A stretch of DNA of 40,179 nucleotides from an uncultured Sphingorhabdus sp. GTDB taxonomy: Bacteria; Pseudomonadota; Alphaproteobacteria; Sphingomonadales; Sphingomonadaceae. A model generated the notes under the pieces. That model did no database searches and was not told the origin of the DNA. It saw nothing but the letters and a program-made list of their open reading frames with translations. Every line of letters begins with the position of its first letter. Positions within the stretch are counted from its first letter, which is position 1. The position numbers were made by a program, and so were the translations under genes. This document shows, piece by piece, positions 23,769 to 34,781 of this stretch. The DNA is taken from the NCBI GenBank assembly GCA_937944295.1, contig CALDZL010000070.1, forward strand, positions 1 through 40,179, given 5' to 3'.

Positions 23769-25856
23769 ATGCTTAGACAATATGAATTGGTAGAAAAAGT
23801 AAAAGATTATGCACCAGGGGTGGATGAAGATCGTCTCAACCGCGCTTATGTTTTTACCGTTCAGAAACATGGTACGCAAAAGCGTGCCAGCGGGGACCCT
23901 TATTTTAGCCATCCGATAGAGGTTGCGGGTTTAATGACCGACCTCAAACTAGACGAAGAAACGATTATTACGGCTCTTTTGCATGATACGGTCGAAGATA
24001 CATTGGTCACAATTGAAGAAGTAGAGAGCAAGTTTGGTAAAGATGTTGCGCGTTTGGTAGATGGTGTTACAAAATTATCAAAAATTGAAGCGCAAACGGA
24101 AGATGAGCGCGCAGCCGAGAATTTGCGTAAATTCCTATTAGCGATTTCCGATGATATAAGAGTATTGTTGGTAAAATTAGCAGATCGTTTGCACAATATG
24201 CGCACCCTCCATTTTATTGCAAAGCCAGAAAAACGCCGCCGAATAGCAAAAGAAACTATGGATATTTATGCGCCTCTTGCTGAACGAGTTGGTATGTATG
24301 AATATATGCGTGAGATGCAGCTTTTGGCTTTTGAGCAATTGGAACCAACGGCCTATAAAACTATCACAAAAAGATTAGAGCAAATTCGTGGTAATGAAGT
24401 AGATGAAGTAGCTAATATTTCAGATATTATAACCCAGAAAATGTCAGATGGTGAGTTAAAGGTTGAAGTATCTGGACGTGAGAAACATCCTTATTCCATA
24501 TGGCGAAAGATGGAAGAGAGACATATCGCTTTTGAGCAACTAACTGATATTAATGCCTTTCGTATCATTACAGAAACTGAGGAAGATTGCTATAGAGCAT
24601 TGGGGTTGTTACACAAAAGTTGGAAAATGGTGCCAGGCCGTTTTAAAGATTATATCTCTATGCCAAAACGTAATGGCTATAGATCATTGCATACGACTAT
24701 AATGTATGCAGATACGATGCGCGTGGAGGTGCAAATTAGAAGTCAAGATATGCATCACTCTTCTGAATTTGGTTTGGCAGCACATTGGGCCTATAAAAAC
24801 CAACAAACGCCCGATGGAAAAGCAGGATGGATTAGAGATTTAATCGAAATCTTGGATAGCAGCAATGATGCGGAGGATTTTTTAGAGAATACGCGCATGG
24901 CTATGTATCAAGATAGATTATTTGCTTTTTCTCCTAAAGGGACATTATATCAATTGCCTAAAGGCGCTACTACGATTGACTTTGCTTATGCTGTTCATAC
25001 AGATATTGGAAATCGGACGGTAGGAGCAAAAGTGAATGGCCGCCATGTGCCATTACGAACTATGTTGTCCAATGGTGATATGGTTGAAGTGTTGACATCT
25101 AACGCCCAAGAACCGCAACCGATATGGCTAAATTTTGCTGTTACTGGGAAAGCGCAGGCTTCTATTAAACGCCATGCACGCCAAATAGAGCGGGGTGAAT
25201 TAATTTCTATCGGGCGACAAATTTTTGAAGGAATAGTCAGCAGATTGCCCGTTAATATTGGTGCTAAAGCGATTAAGGGGGCAATTCAAAAGTTAAATTT
25301 ACAAAATGAAGAGGATATGATGCTCAAAGTTGGGTCTGGCAAAGTAAAGGATAAAGACTTAATCGAAGCCTTAGCGCCTGATCTCCCACAAGACTTAGAT
25401 AGCAAATCATGGAAAGATAAAGATAATATAGTCTCAATCAGAGGGCTTTCATCTGGTATTTCTTATAATTTGGGGCAATGTTGTAACCCTATCCCCGGGG
25501 ATCGCATCGTCGGATTACGGTTTGAAAACCAACCTGTTGAAGTTCATACGATTGATTGTCATGAATTGGTTGATGGAATTGATAATGATTGGATTGATTT
25601 ATCGTGGGGTCATGAAAGCGAGGGCGGTTCGGCTAAAATAAGAACCATCATATATAATCGACCTGGAATGTTGGCCGAAGTAGCCAATATATTTGGTTAT
25701 CAACGGGCTAATATGATGAATCTAAAATTGTCAGCGCGCGATGCTGAATTTCATACATTTGAAATCGATGCAGAAGTTCAAAACGCCCAGCATTTGATGA
25801 AAATAATTTCAACATTACGATCATCAGACGCCGTTGCAGAAGTTGAGAGAATGTAA
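23769..25856 (+). CDS. rsh: Bifunctional (p)ppGpp synthetase/hydrolase
   Basis: 695 residues, the single long RelA/SpoT homologue type of alphaproteobacteria. The hydrolase domain has YFSHPIEVAGL, H72-D73 in LLHDTVED and KLADRLHNMRT. The synthetase domain has the R291-F-K-D294 motif typical of bifunctional enzymes (the synthetase-only RelA has ExDD) and ISMPKRNGYRSLHTT. A TGS domain (FAYAVHTDIGNRTVGAKVNG) follows, then a conserved-Cys region (NLGQCCNPIPGDRIVG) and a C-terminal ACT domain (IIYNRPGMLAEVANIFG). It makes and degrades the starvation alarmone in the cytoplasm. There is no clear ribosome binding site before the ATG. The next gene is convergent. Confidence 0.97.
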   Translation: MLRQYELVEKVKDYAPGVDEDRLNRAYVFTVQKHGTQKRASGDPYFSHPIEVAGLMTDLKLDEETIITALLHDTVEDTLVTIEEVESKFGKDVARLVDGVTKLSKIEAQTEDERAAENLRKFLLAISDDIRVLLVKLADRLHNMRTLHFIAKPEKRRRIAKETMDIYAPLAERVGMYEYMREMQLLAFEQLEPTAYKTITKRLEQIRGNEVDEVANISDIITQKMSDGELKVEVSGREKHPYSIWRKMEERHIAFEQLTDINAFRIITETEEDCYRALGLLHKSWKMVPGRFKDYISMPKRNGYRSLHTTIMYADTMRVEVQIRSQDMHHSSEFGLAAHWAYKNQQTPDGKAGWIRDLIEILDSSNDAEDFLENTRMAMYQDRLFAFSPKGTLYQLPKGATTIDFAYAVHTDIGNRTVGAKVNGRHVPLRTMLSNGDMVEVLTSNAQEPQPIWLNFAVTGKAQASIKRHARQIERGELISIGRQIFEGIVSRLPVNIGAKAIKGAIQKLNLQNEEDMMLKVGSGKVKDKDLIEALAPDLPQDLDSKSWKDKDNIVSIRGLSSGISYNLGQCCNPIPGDRIVGLRFENQPVEVHTIDCHELVDGIDNDWIDLSWGHESEGGSAKIRTIIYNRPGMLAEVANIFGYQRANMMNLKLSARDAEFHTFEIDAEVQNAQHLMKIISTLRSSDAVAEVERM

Positions 25857-25945
25857 GGAAAGTCTGAAGCTTTTAGAGGGGAATGTATAGCTTAATATAG
25901 TAAGAATTTGATCTGTGGTTTCAACCTATTGCGATTATAATTATT

Positions 25946-26488
25946 TCAATCGGCAATATCATCCCAGTCTATAATATCCTCAATATCGGCTTGTATAAAT
26001 TTTTGCGCTATCTTAATATCATGTCCTGCGCGCAGAAAAGCTCCTAATTGCTTTCGTTTTTGTTCATGCGACATGGTTTTTTTTGCATAGGGGCCAATAT
26101 GTTTTTTGCGAGCAAAATTATCAGCAGCTTGCCATTGATTATCGCGCAAGATTGCTAAGGCTTCTGATTGATTTTCCGCTTCTATTGCGTTGGCATATAT
26201 ATCTTGTTTTAATTTTTTAAGGCCATAACCACGGTTGAGTAAAGAGCGCGCTTTGCTTGCTGCAAAAATTGCGTCGTCCACATAAGAACGAGACTCAAAC
26301 TCCTCAACCAAATTATCAATATCGGGTTGATTTTTATCGTCCCAACCTCTTTCTTTTATTTTACGATCCAAATATTGGTGTAGCTTCTTTTTACTGGTAG
26401 CGTATTTACGAACATAATGCAGAGCCAATGTTCGTAATTTTGCAGAATTGAGCGGAGAAGCAGTCTTTTTATTTGAATTATAATGCAT
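25946..26488 (-). CDS. recX: RecX regulatory protein
   Basis: 180 residues. RecX binds RecA filaments and limits their extension. Helical three-repeat pattern: LRTLALHYVRKYATSKKKLHQYLDRKI, NLVEEFESRSYVDDAIFAASKARSLLNRGYGLKKLKQDI, and a C-terminal repeat with KQLGAFLRAGHDI. Basic overall, and close to the usual length. It stands alone, convergent with rsh; recA is not in the window. Confidence 0.88.
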   Translation of the reverse strand: MHYNSNKKTASPLNSAKLRTLALHYVRKYATSKKKLHQYLDRKIKERGWDDKNQPDIDNLVEEFESRSYVDDAIFAASKARSLLNRGYGLKKLKQDIYANAIEAENQSEALAILRDNQWQAADNFARKKHIGPYAKKTMSHEQKRKQLGAFLRAGHDIKIAQKFIQADIEDIIDWDDIAD

Positions 26489-26628
26489 CGCGCCATTTTT
26501 ATGCCATAGTCCAGCCGAAATTAGAACTGTTTATGTCGCTAATTTTAAATTAATGTTAATAAAATCAAACAGAAATTTGACATCATGCGCGCAATGTGGC
26601 GTTAGTTAAAAGAGAAAGCATATAATTT

Positions 26629-26663
26629 ATGCCCATTTATGAATGATAAAGTATATTGGGCAT
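26629..26663. promoter_or_regulatory. Inverted repeat in the acyl-AMP ligase leader
   Basis: ATGCCCA (26629-26635) and TGGGCAT (26657-26663) are exact complements 21 bases apart, 20 bases before the start codon. A TATAAT box lies just upstream at 26621-26626, so the repeat would be in the first transcribed bases. It may be a leader hairpin or an operator. Confidence 0.35.
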
Positions 26664-26683
26664 TGATCTTATAGGGGAATAAG

Positions 26684-28414
26684 ATGACTGAATTGACAGC
26701 AACACCTACCTATGACCAAGGCTTACCACGCCGTCTATCGGACTTTAAAACATTAGATGAAGCCCTTGATTATGCGGCGCAAGGCAAAAGAGGCCTAAAT
26801 TTTCACGATATGCGTGGAAATCTATCTAAAGTCTACCTCTTTTCTGAATTAAGATGTGATGCTGTATTGATGGCGTATCGTTTGGTGAATTATGGTGTAA
26901 AACCAGGCGATAGAATAGCGTTGGTGGCAGAAACAGGTTCTGATTTTGCAGCTTTATTCTTTGCTTGTGTTTATGCAGGGGCATGGCCTGTTCCATTGCC
27001 ACTACCAACTTCCTTTGGTGGAAAAGAATCTTATATTGACCAATTATCGGTACAATTAAAAAGTAGCGATCCATCTATCTTATTCTACCCACCAGAGATA
27101 TCTGAGATGGGGCTGGCCGCAGCTAAGCAATGTGGCGTTGAAGGGGTGGATTGGGATAGTTTTTCTGAGCAATGCTCAAAAAAAATTAACCTACCCGATT
27201 CAAAAACAGATGATATTTGTTATTTACAATATAGCAGCGGCTCAACGCGCTTCCCGCATGGTGTTGCGGTTACACACAAGGCTCTACTTAACAATTTATC
27301 AGCGCATTCGCATGGAATGGAATTGGGCGACAGTGATCGTTGCGTGTCATGGCTGCCGTGGTATCATGATATGGGTTTGGTCGGATGTTTCCTCTCAGTT
27401 GTGGCTAATCAAGTATCCACTGATTATATGAAAACAGAAGATTTTGCGCGGCGTCCACTGGCCTGGCTTGATATGATAAGTCGTTCTGAGGGAACAGTAA
27501 TCAGCTATTCACCGACATTTGGTTATGATATTTGCGCACGCCGTATTAGCAGTCAGACCGACGTCGCAGAACGCTTTAGCCTCGATAATTGGCGTTTGGC
27601 AGGTAACGGAGCGGATATGATTCGTCCTGACGTTATGCAAAGCTTCGTTGACGCATTCTCGGATGCTGGTTTTAAGGCATCAGCATTTTTACCAAGCTAT
27701 GGTCTTGCAGAAGCAACACTGGCTGTATCTATCATGCCACCAACTGAGGGTATTGTTGTAGAGTTAGTAGCTGAAACGGATTTATCTGGATCGCAAGAGT
27801 CCGATGATAAGCCCATTCGTTACCGTTCTATTGTTAACTGCGGTAAAGCTGTGAAAGATATGAAGATAGAAGCTCGTGATGATATGGGTGATTTAGTACC
27901 AGATAAAATGATTGGTAGGATTTGGTGCAGTGGTCCATCCATAATGGACAGTTATTTCCGTGATCCAGAAGCAACGCAGGCATGTTTGGTTGATGGTTGG
28001 CTTGATACTGGAGATATGGGATATTTATCGGATGGTTATATCTATATCGTTGGAAGAGCAAAGGATATGATCATAATAAATGGCAAAAATCACTGGCCAC
28101 AAGATATTGAATGGGCTGTTGAGCAATTGCCTGGCTTTAAGTCTGGGGATATTGCTGCATTTGCTATCACGACAGAGGGCGGCGAGGAAACACCTGCGGT
28201 CCTAGTACAATGCAGAACATCAGATGACAAAGAGCGCGGCATATTACGGGAAAAAATTAAGGAAAAAGTTCGTTCTATCACCGGAATGCAATGTGTCGTG
28301 GAATTGGTTCCTCCCAGGACATTACCGCGAACTAGCTCTGGAAAGTTGAGCCGAGCTAAGGCCAGAAATCTTTATCTATCGGGTGAGATTATCCCTTATA
28401 TGGTTGCGGCTTAA
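26684..28414 (+). CDS. Fatty acyl-AMP ligase (FAAL-type)
   Basis: 576 residues. An adenylate-forming enzyme that activates a fatty acid with ATP; FAALs pass the acyl group to an acyl carrier protein rather than CoA. Landmarks are the P-loop YSSGSTRFPHGV (183-194), SWLPWYHDMGLVG, YGLAEATLAVS, WLDTGDMGYLSDGYIYIVGRAKDMIII, and the C-terminal catalytic Lys region PRTSSGKLSRAKAR. The FAAL assignment over FACL is from overall pattern (LPWYHDMGL, the PLPLPTSFGG region). AGGGG precedes the ATG. It stands alone: no acyl carrier protein, polyketide synthase or thioesterase gene is adjacent, so the acceptor must be elsewhere. Confidence 0.9.
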   Translation: MTELTATPTYDQGLPRRLSDFKTLDEALDYAAQGKRGLNFHDMRGNLSKVYLFSELRCDAVLMAYRLVNYGVKPGDRIALVAETGSDFAALFFACVYAGAWPVPLPLPTSFGGKESYIDQLSVQLKSSDPSILFYPPEISEMGLAAAKQCGVEGVDWDSFSEQCSKKINLPDSKTDDICYLQYSSGSTRFPHGVAVTHKALLNNLSAHSHGMELGDSDRCVSWLPWYHDMGLVGCFLSVVANQVSTDYMKTEDFARRPLAWLDMISRSEGTVISYSPTFGYDICARRISSQTDVAERFSLDNWRLAGNGADMIRPDVMQSFVDAFSDAGFKASAFLPSYGLAEATLAVSIMPPTEGIVVELVAETDLSGSQESDDKPIRYRSIVNCGKAVKDMKIEARDDMGDLVPDKMIGRIWCSGPSIMDSYFRDPEATQACLVDGWLDTGDMGYLSDGYIYIVGRAKDMIIINGKNHWPQDIEWAVEQLPGFKSGDIAAFAITTEGGEETPAVLVQCRTSDDKERGILREKIKEKVRSITGMQCVVELVPPRTLPRTSSGKLSRAKARNLYLSGEIIPYMVAA

Positions 28415-28529
28415 ACTTGCTAAATGGTTTATCAAATGGTTAAATTTACATAAATTTATATTTTTAAAATATCGTGATAATTTGATTATGATTACCAATT
28501 AGTAATAATTATCCGTTATTTATCCTTGT

Positions 28530-30893
28530 GTGGAAAATGAAAATCAACATAGTGAGTTAGCAAATAAAGTTTCTTTGTCTGCGTTATTAGGCTTCAGTGA
28601 ACCCTTAGGCATTTCTCGTCAAGATTTGTCTAATATGCAAGTGACGATTAATAATATATCGAGCCCGCTAAGGACGGTCATGAGTATCGTTTGTGCTGCT
28701 GCGACGATTATTATCATGATGAATGCTGCCGATATGATTGTGTCGGTTAGTTGGTTTATATTATTTTTATTATGCCAAGCGATTATATTTCTGCAAGCCA
28801 AATCTATCAGTCAAAGCGCTAGTGGTTCTGATAAACAATCACAGGTAAAGAAGCTCATCCTTTTGTCGACATTGTCTGGTATTTTTTGGGGATTACCATT
28901 TATTTTACTAGCAATCTTTGGAACGTCAGTAGGCCTAATATACTATAGTGCAATTGCTCTAGTTTTGGTTCTTATATCTCCGCAAATCTTGCCTCTAATT
29001 CCATCTGCTACTCTTTCGTTTCAATTGACAATAACTGCATTGGGGGCACTTTCTTTCATAGTGAATGGTCAATATAATATGGCTGGGTTTGCTATTGGTG
29101 TAACGGCGCTCTTCTTTATCAGTACTTTGCGCCATGCGCATAGCAGTATATTGTACGAATTATCCTCAAATATATTGCAAGAGAAATCGGAAACAGTAAG
29201 TCTTTTATTGCGTGAGTTTGAGGATAGTGGTGCAGATTGGCTATGGCAGACCGATACTTCTAGATGCGCTATTCATGTTTCCCCACGTTTTGCATTTGCA
29301 TTGGGTGTCAAACCTAATCAGGCTAATGGTCAACCATTGTTAAAGTTAATTGCTGGTGATGCTTGGGAAACAGGTAATTATCCTGCTAGTTTGCATGATT
29401 TGGCAGAAAGATTAAAGCGACGTGAACCTTTTAGCAATTTGATCTTGCCAGTTGAAATAAATGGTTCTTTAAGGTGGTGGGAACTATCGGCTTCTGCAAG
29501 AACTTCCGATTCAGGCGCTTTCCTTGGTTTTAGAGGTGTTGGCTCTGATGTCACTGAACAACGGGAATCCGAACAAAAAATTTCCAAGCTTGCGCGTTAT
29601 GATACACTGACTAGCCTTCCCAATCGGTTGCAATTGACAGAGGCATTAGACCAGTCTCTTCGTGATGCAGAAAAATGGCGTCGTCGCTGTGCATTCTTTA
29701 TGATTGATTTAGATCGTTTTAAGGCTGTTAATGATACATTAGGTCATCCAGTGGGTGATAGATTATTGGCACAAGTATCTCAACGTTTGGGATGTTTGAT
29801 GACGGATAATGAACTATGTGGTCGTTTGGGAGGTGATGAATTTGCAATTGTAATCAAAGATGCTTCCGATAGCGCCTATATTGATAGTTTGGCAGAATCT
29901 ATCATCGAAGCGATTGCCAAGCCCTATGAAATTGATCAGCATACGATCTTTATAGGTGCGAGTATAGGTAGCGCACGCGGTCCCATTGATGGACGTACAG
30001 TTGAACTGTTGATGCGTAGTGCTGATTTGGCATTATATCGATCAAAAGATGAAGGTGGTAATTCCCACTTTGCCTATAACCATCAATTATTGGCTAATGC
30101 TGAACAACGCCGCACAATGGAAATTGAATTACGGCAAGCGTTGGAGCGTGATGAGTTACATGTTGAATATCAACCAGTGGTTACGGCTTCATCAGAACAT
30201 ACGTTAAATGGTTTCGAGGCATTGGTGCGTTGGAATAATCCAAAACTTGGTTCTGTTTCACCATTTAAATTTATTTCTGTGGCTGAGGATGCACGTTTAA
30301 TAGTACCGATTGGAAATTGGGTATTACGCAGAGCTTGTAAAGATGCGGCTCAATGGCCAGGTAATACTAAAGTTGCTGTCAATATTTCTGTAGATCAATT
30401 GAATAGTACAGGATTTGTAAAAAGCGTTAGCGATGCTCTTGAAGAGAGTGGTTTGCCTGCCTGGAGGCTTGAGCTAGAAGTCACTGAAGGAATATTTTTG
30501 CGAGATGGCGGGGCTGCGACCCAGATATTGAATCAAATTCGTGAAATGGGTATCAAACTATCCTTAGATGATTTTGGGACAGGTTATTCTTCTCTGGGGT
30601 ATTTACGCAATAATCGTTTTGACACAATCAAAATAGACCGTAGCTTTGTAACTGGAGCAGCCCAAAATAAAGCAGAGAGCCTTGCTATCATTCGTGCCGT
30701 TGTTGCATTATGTGACAGTTTGGGGCTAGCAACAACGGCAGAAGGCGTAGAAACAGAACATGAGCTGAAAATGATACAACAGCTTGGTTGTACCAAAATA
30801 CAAGGCTTTTATTTTGGCCGTCCAATGGTATTTAGCGATAGTATGAAATTGTTTCAGAATTATCTGAGTAGCACAGGGTCGAATGCTGCTTAA
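28530..30893 (+). CDS. Membrane PAS-GGDEF-EAL c-di-GMP protein
   Basis: 787 residues, starting with GTG and no clear ribosome binding site. An N-terminal membrane part (about 45-205, five to six segments) is followed by a PAS-like domain (about 225-350, with DWLWQTDTS and GFRGVGSDVTEQ). The GGDEF domain carries an intact signature at 434-438; the EAL domain begins with EAL at 563-565. All EAL metal and catalytic motifs are present: EVTEG, DDFGTGYSSL, IKIDRSF and TAEGVE. By motif both synthesis and breakdown of c-di-GMP are possible; one activity usually dominates in vivo. The inhibitory RxxD site is missing. It is convergent with the arsC-like gene. Confidence 0.94.
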   Translation: MENENQHSELANKVSLSALLGFSEPLGISRQDLSNMQVTINNISSPLRTVMSIVCAAATIIIMMNAADMIVSVSWFILFLLCQAIIFLQAKSISQSASGSDKQSQVKKLILLSTLSGIFWGLPFILLAIFGTSVGLIYYSAIALVLVLISPQILPLIPSATLSFQLTITALGALSFIVNGQYNMAGFAIGVTALFFISTLRHAHSSILYELSSNILQEKSETVSLLLREFEDSGADWLWQTDTSRCAIHVSPRFAFALGVKPNQANGQPLLKLIAGDAWETGNYPASLHDLAERLKRREPFSNLILPVEINGSLRWWELSASARTSDSGAFLGFRGVGSDVTEQRESEQKISKLARYDTLTSLPNRLQLTEALDQSLRDAEKWRRRCAFFMIDLDRFKAVNDTLGHPVGDRLLAQVSQRLGCLMTDNELCGRLGGDEFAIVIKDASDSAYIDSLAESIIEAIAKPYEIDQHTIFIGASIGSARGPIDGRTVELLMRSADLALYRSKDEGGNSHFAYNHQLLANAEQRRTMEIELRQALERDELHVEYQPVVTASSEHTLNGFEALVRWNNPKLGSVSPFKFISVAEDARLIVPIGNWVLRRACKDAAQWPGNTKVAVNISVDQLNSTGFVKSVSDALEESGLPAWRLELEVTEGIFLRDGGAATQILNQIREMGIKLSLDDFGTGYSSLGYLRNNRFDTIKIDRSFVTGAAQNKAESLAIIRAVVALCDSLGLATTAEGVETEHELKMIQQLGCTKIQGFYFGRPMVFSDSMKLFQNYLSSTGSNAA

Positions 30894-30908
30894 AAATATC
30901 CACTTTAC

Positions 30909-31259
30909 TTATAATATTTCATAAACAATATCCTGTGGTCGGCACAGCCTAACACCTTTATCGGTCTCAACAATTGGTCTGTTGACGAGCATGGAATCTG
31001 CTGTCATGGCCGATAAAATACTATCTTCGCTTACATCATTAGCAGTCAAACCTAATTCTTCGGCTTTTGATCCACGCACGCGCAAGGCATCTTTGGCACT
31101 CATATTGGAGTCTCGCAATAATTGCTCTAACTTATCACGACTATAAGGTTTTTTCAGATATTCTATGACTTCAACCTCAATATCATCAGCCTCTTCTAAT
31201 ATCGTCAGTGTTTTGCGCGATGTCCCACATCTTGGATTATGCCAGATAGTAGCTTTCAT
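30909..31259 (-). CDS. arsC: Arsenate reductase (glutaredoxin-type, ArsC family)
   Basis: 116 residues of thioredoxin-like fold. Cys11 lies in NPRCGTSRKTL, the catalytic cysteine motif of glutaredoxin-coupled ArsC, and the oxyanion-binding arginines are in LRVRGSKAEEL and LVNRPIV. It reduces arsenate to arsenite with glutathione and glutaredoxin. Related Spx/YffB proteins share the fold, so arsenate as the true substrate is likely but not certain. No arsR, arsB or acr3 is nearby, which weakens a dedicated arsenic role. It lies 28 bases after the gamma-carbonic anhydrase gene on the same strand. Confidence 0.85.
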   Translation of the reverse strand: MKATIWHNPRCGTSRKTLTILEEADDIEVEVIEYLKKPYSRDKLEQLLRDSNMSAKDALRVRGSKAEELGLTANDVSEDSILSAMTADSMLVNRPIVETDKGVRLCRPQDIVYEIL

Positions 31260-31287
31260 AATTATATCCTTATTATCCCTACATTAT

Positions 31288-31851
31288 CTATAATGAGTCA
31301 TTTAATGCTTTTTTATGCATCCGCCCATTTTCAACATAATGGGCAACTCCCATGCGCATACCTGCAATAGCAGTTTCGGTTAAATCGCGCACATAACGCG
31401 CTGGTGACCCTGCGAATAACTGTTTGGTTTCAACTCGCTTGCCTTGTGTCAATAATGCGCCAGCAGCTAGCATAGAATCACTTTCCATTACAGCGCCATT
31501 CATCAATGTTGCAGATAGGCCAACGAAAGCTCGGTCATGCAATATACAGCCATGCGCCATTACCATATGTCCCACGAGAACATCTTCACCGATGATGGTA
31601 GGGAATCCATCAGGGTTCATGGGGTCTGGTCCATCGCAATGGATGATAGAGCCGTCTTGAATATTGCTTCGTGCGCCGATTTCAACGCGATTGACTTCTG
31701 CTCGGATTACGCAATTATACCAAATACTAACATCTTCACCAATGGTGACATCACCAATGATGCGGCAACCAGGAGCAATAAAAGCGCTGTCATGGATCTT
31801 TGGAGTCATTCCATTGACAGATAATATTGTGACGTCTGCTCTTTTGGTCAT
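31288..31851 (-). CDS. Gamma-carbonic anhydrase family protein
   Basis: 187 residues. A left-handed parallel beta-helix of hexapeptide repeats (IIGDVTIGEDVSIWYNCVIRAEVNRVEIGARSNIQDG is such a run, at about 34-70). The three metal-binding His are in IIHCDGP and GHMVMAHGC. It resembles the E. coli YrdA/PaaY group; many members bind zinc or iron without proven carbonic anhydrase activity. The ATG at 31851 is chosen over the TTG at 31863. A C-terminal helix (YVENGRMHKKAL) ends the protein. It lies between hemB and arsC on the same strand. Confidence 0.92.
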   Translation of the reverse strand: MTKRADVTILSVNGMTPKIHDSAFIAPGCRIIGDVTIGEDVSIWYNCVIRAEVNRVEIGARSNIQDGSIIHCDGPDPMNPDGFPTIIGEDVLVGHMVMAHGCILHDRAFVGLSATLMNGAVMESDSMLAAGALLTQGKRVETKQLFAGSPARYVRDLTETAIAGMRMGVAHYVENGRMHKKALNDSL

Positions 31852-31921
31852 ATCTTTTCTCAATTATAAAGTTGATCTGCTGTTTAATCAGCCATTTAAA
31901 AAAATCAATGTGAAATGATAT

Positions 31922-32965
<1,044 letters not shown>

Positions 32966-33000
32966 TCAATACAGCAAATGTACCTGTGAGATATCGGTGA

Positions 33001-34641
33001 TTATAATTTTGAATTTGTGTTTCTGCGGCCATCCTCTATTGCCTTAATTGGGAAAATAGCGTTGGCTCTGGGTTTGAATGCGGCACTGTTGGTCAATTTT
33101 TCGATCTCTCGTGCAGGTTCATCGCTAATAGGTTTACTCTGTAAAGGTGCCAATGCAGCGCCAGGAGTTACAGATTTAAGCTGCGCAAGTTTAGATTTGA
33201 AATTTATCAATTCTTGACCTGACAATTGTGCAGTTTGTGTAAATTTCACGCTATTAGGGTTTATCGGCCGGCCATTACGATAGAGAATATAGTGCAAATG
33301 CGGTCCAGTTGAGAGGCCTGTAGACCCTACGTAACCAATAATTTGTCCACGGCGGACATATTTGCCGCGACTAACGGCAATACGGCTCATGTGAGCATAG
33401 CCAGTAGAAAGATTATTATTATGTTTGATTTTGACAAATTTACCCGCACCACCATTACGCCCTGAATAGGTTACACGCCCATCGCTGGCTGCCCGAATAG
33501 GCGTGCCATACCTAGCTTTAAAATCTATGCCATTGTGCATACGAACATATCCTAAAACAGGATGACGCCTGCGGCCAAAGCCTGATGTTACTTTGCCAGG
33601 TACTGGACGTGATAAGGCACCTCGAGTTTCTCCAATACCAGAGGCTTCAAACCATTGAGACGAATTGCCTTGTTGCCATTTTAGCATTTGTACACGGGGA
33701 CTTCCTCTTCTTTCTATGCCTGCAAAAAGTAGATCGCCAACTTGAGTCTCTCCTGTCGCTGCGCGTCTATGTTCGATAATAATATCAAATTCATCACTGC
33801 TTCTGATTTTGGATAGCGATAATCTCTGTGAAATGACTTTTAGAAATTGTTGTACTTTGCTAGCCTCTACACCAGCTGCTCTTGCACTGCGATATAGACT
33901 GCCACCCACTTTTCCTTTTATACGAAGAGGAGTATTATCAACATTAATTTCATTTCGTTTTAAGGCTAATGTATCGCCATAGCGCTCAATAGCCAAACCC
34001 AGATCAAACCGTGCTCGAAAGGATAGCCTTTCTACGGGGCGTGTTGAATTGCGTGCGCTGCGCCTTCCTAATCTGATATCGATAGGCGTACCTGAAGCGA
34101 TTAGATGAACTGGGGTAGCTTTCGCAACTAGAGTACTAATTATTCTAGCCTCACTTAGGCCGATACCAGCACGTCGCAGCACGCGTAACAAACTATCACC
34201 TTGCCCCATAGTGGCGGTTATTTGGATGCTTGGCCTTTCTGGATTGTCACGTAAGCGCAGAACACTGCCAGTTGCGGCCATGCGCGATCCGCTATCTGCT
34301 CCATAGGCAAGCGGCATAACCATTTGTGATCTGGCCTGTTCAAACTCTGATTTTTCTAAGGCGGGTTGTTGCGCTCCATGTAATGGACCATAGTTCGGAA
34401 GAAATAATAGGCTGGATAGTATCAATATTATTAATAGGAAAAGTGATGTAAACCACTGAAGAGATCCAATATTTTTACTCAAATCAGAAACTATATGTAG
34501 TTGCGATAATTTGCTGATAATTCTCTCTATATATGGTTTTATTTTATTGTTTCGCAGATAGATTCGAACAGCAGAAATTATCTGATGATTACCATCTTCA
34601 CAGTCATTTTTGTGGGATGGACTTTCGAGCATAAAACGCAA
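33001..34641 (-). CDS. M23 family peptidoglycan peptidase
   Basis: 546 residues. One N-terminal membrane anchor (about 66-85, LFLLIILILSSLLFLP) places the rest in the periplasm. A basic middle region (about 130-330) includes a LysM/OapA-like stretch (SLLRVLRRAGIGLSEARIISTL). The C-terminal lysostaphin domain (about 360-470) has the zinc motifs HNGIDFKARYGTPI, GYAHMSRI and GPHLHYILYRNG, like MepM-type DD-endopeptidases that open cross-links for wall growth. The start is ambiguous: TTG at 34641 has AAGG six bases upstream, while ATG at 34632 is three codons in. It lies next to the elongation genes on the same strand. Confidence 0.92.
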   Translation of the reverse strand: MRFMLESPSHKNDCEDGNHQIISAVRIYLRNNKIKPYIERIISKLSQLHIVSDLSKNIGSLQWFTSLFLLIILILSSLLFLPNYGPLHGAQQPALEKSEFEQARSQMVMPLAYGADSGSRMAATGSVLRLRDNPERPSIQITATMGQGDSLLRVLRRAGIGLSEARIISTLVAKATPVHLIASGTPIDIRLGRRSARNSTRPVERLSFRARFDLGLAIERYGDTLALKRNEINVDNTPLRIKGKVGGSLYRSARAAGVEASKVQQFLKVISQRLSLSKIRSSDEFDIIIEHRRAATGETQVGDLLFAGIERRGSPRVQMLKWQQGNSSQWFEASGIGETRGALSRPVPGKVTSGFGRRRHPVLGYVRMHNGIDFKARYGTPIRAASDGRVTYSGRNGGAGKFVKIKHNNNLSTGYAHMSRIAVSRGKYVRRGQIIGYVGSTGLSTGPHLHYILYRNGRPINPNSVKFTQTAQLSGQELINFKSKLAQLKSVTPGAALAPLQSKPISDEPAREIEKLTNSAAFKPRANAIFPIKAIEDGRRNTNSKL

Positions 34642-34781
34642 AACAACCTTATAATTTAAAATAAAATATTGAGTTCTAATGGTTAATGATAAATTAATAT
34701 TTTACAATATTTCATATAGTATAGATAAGACGTGTATATTTATAGACCAGCAATAGCCGATAATTATATTTATCACAAACC

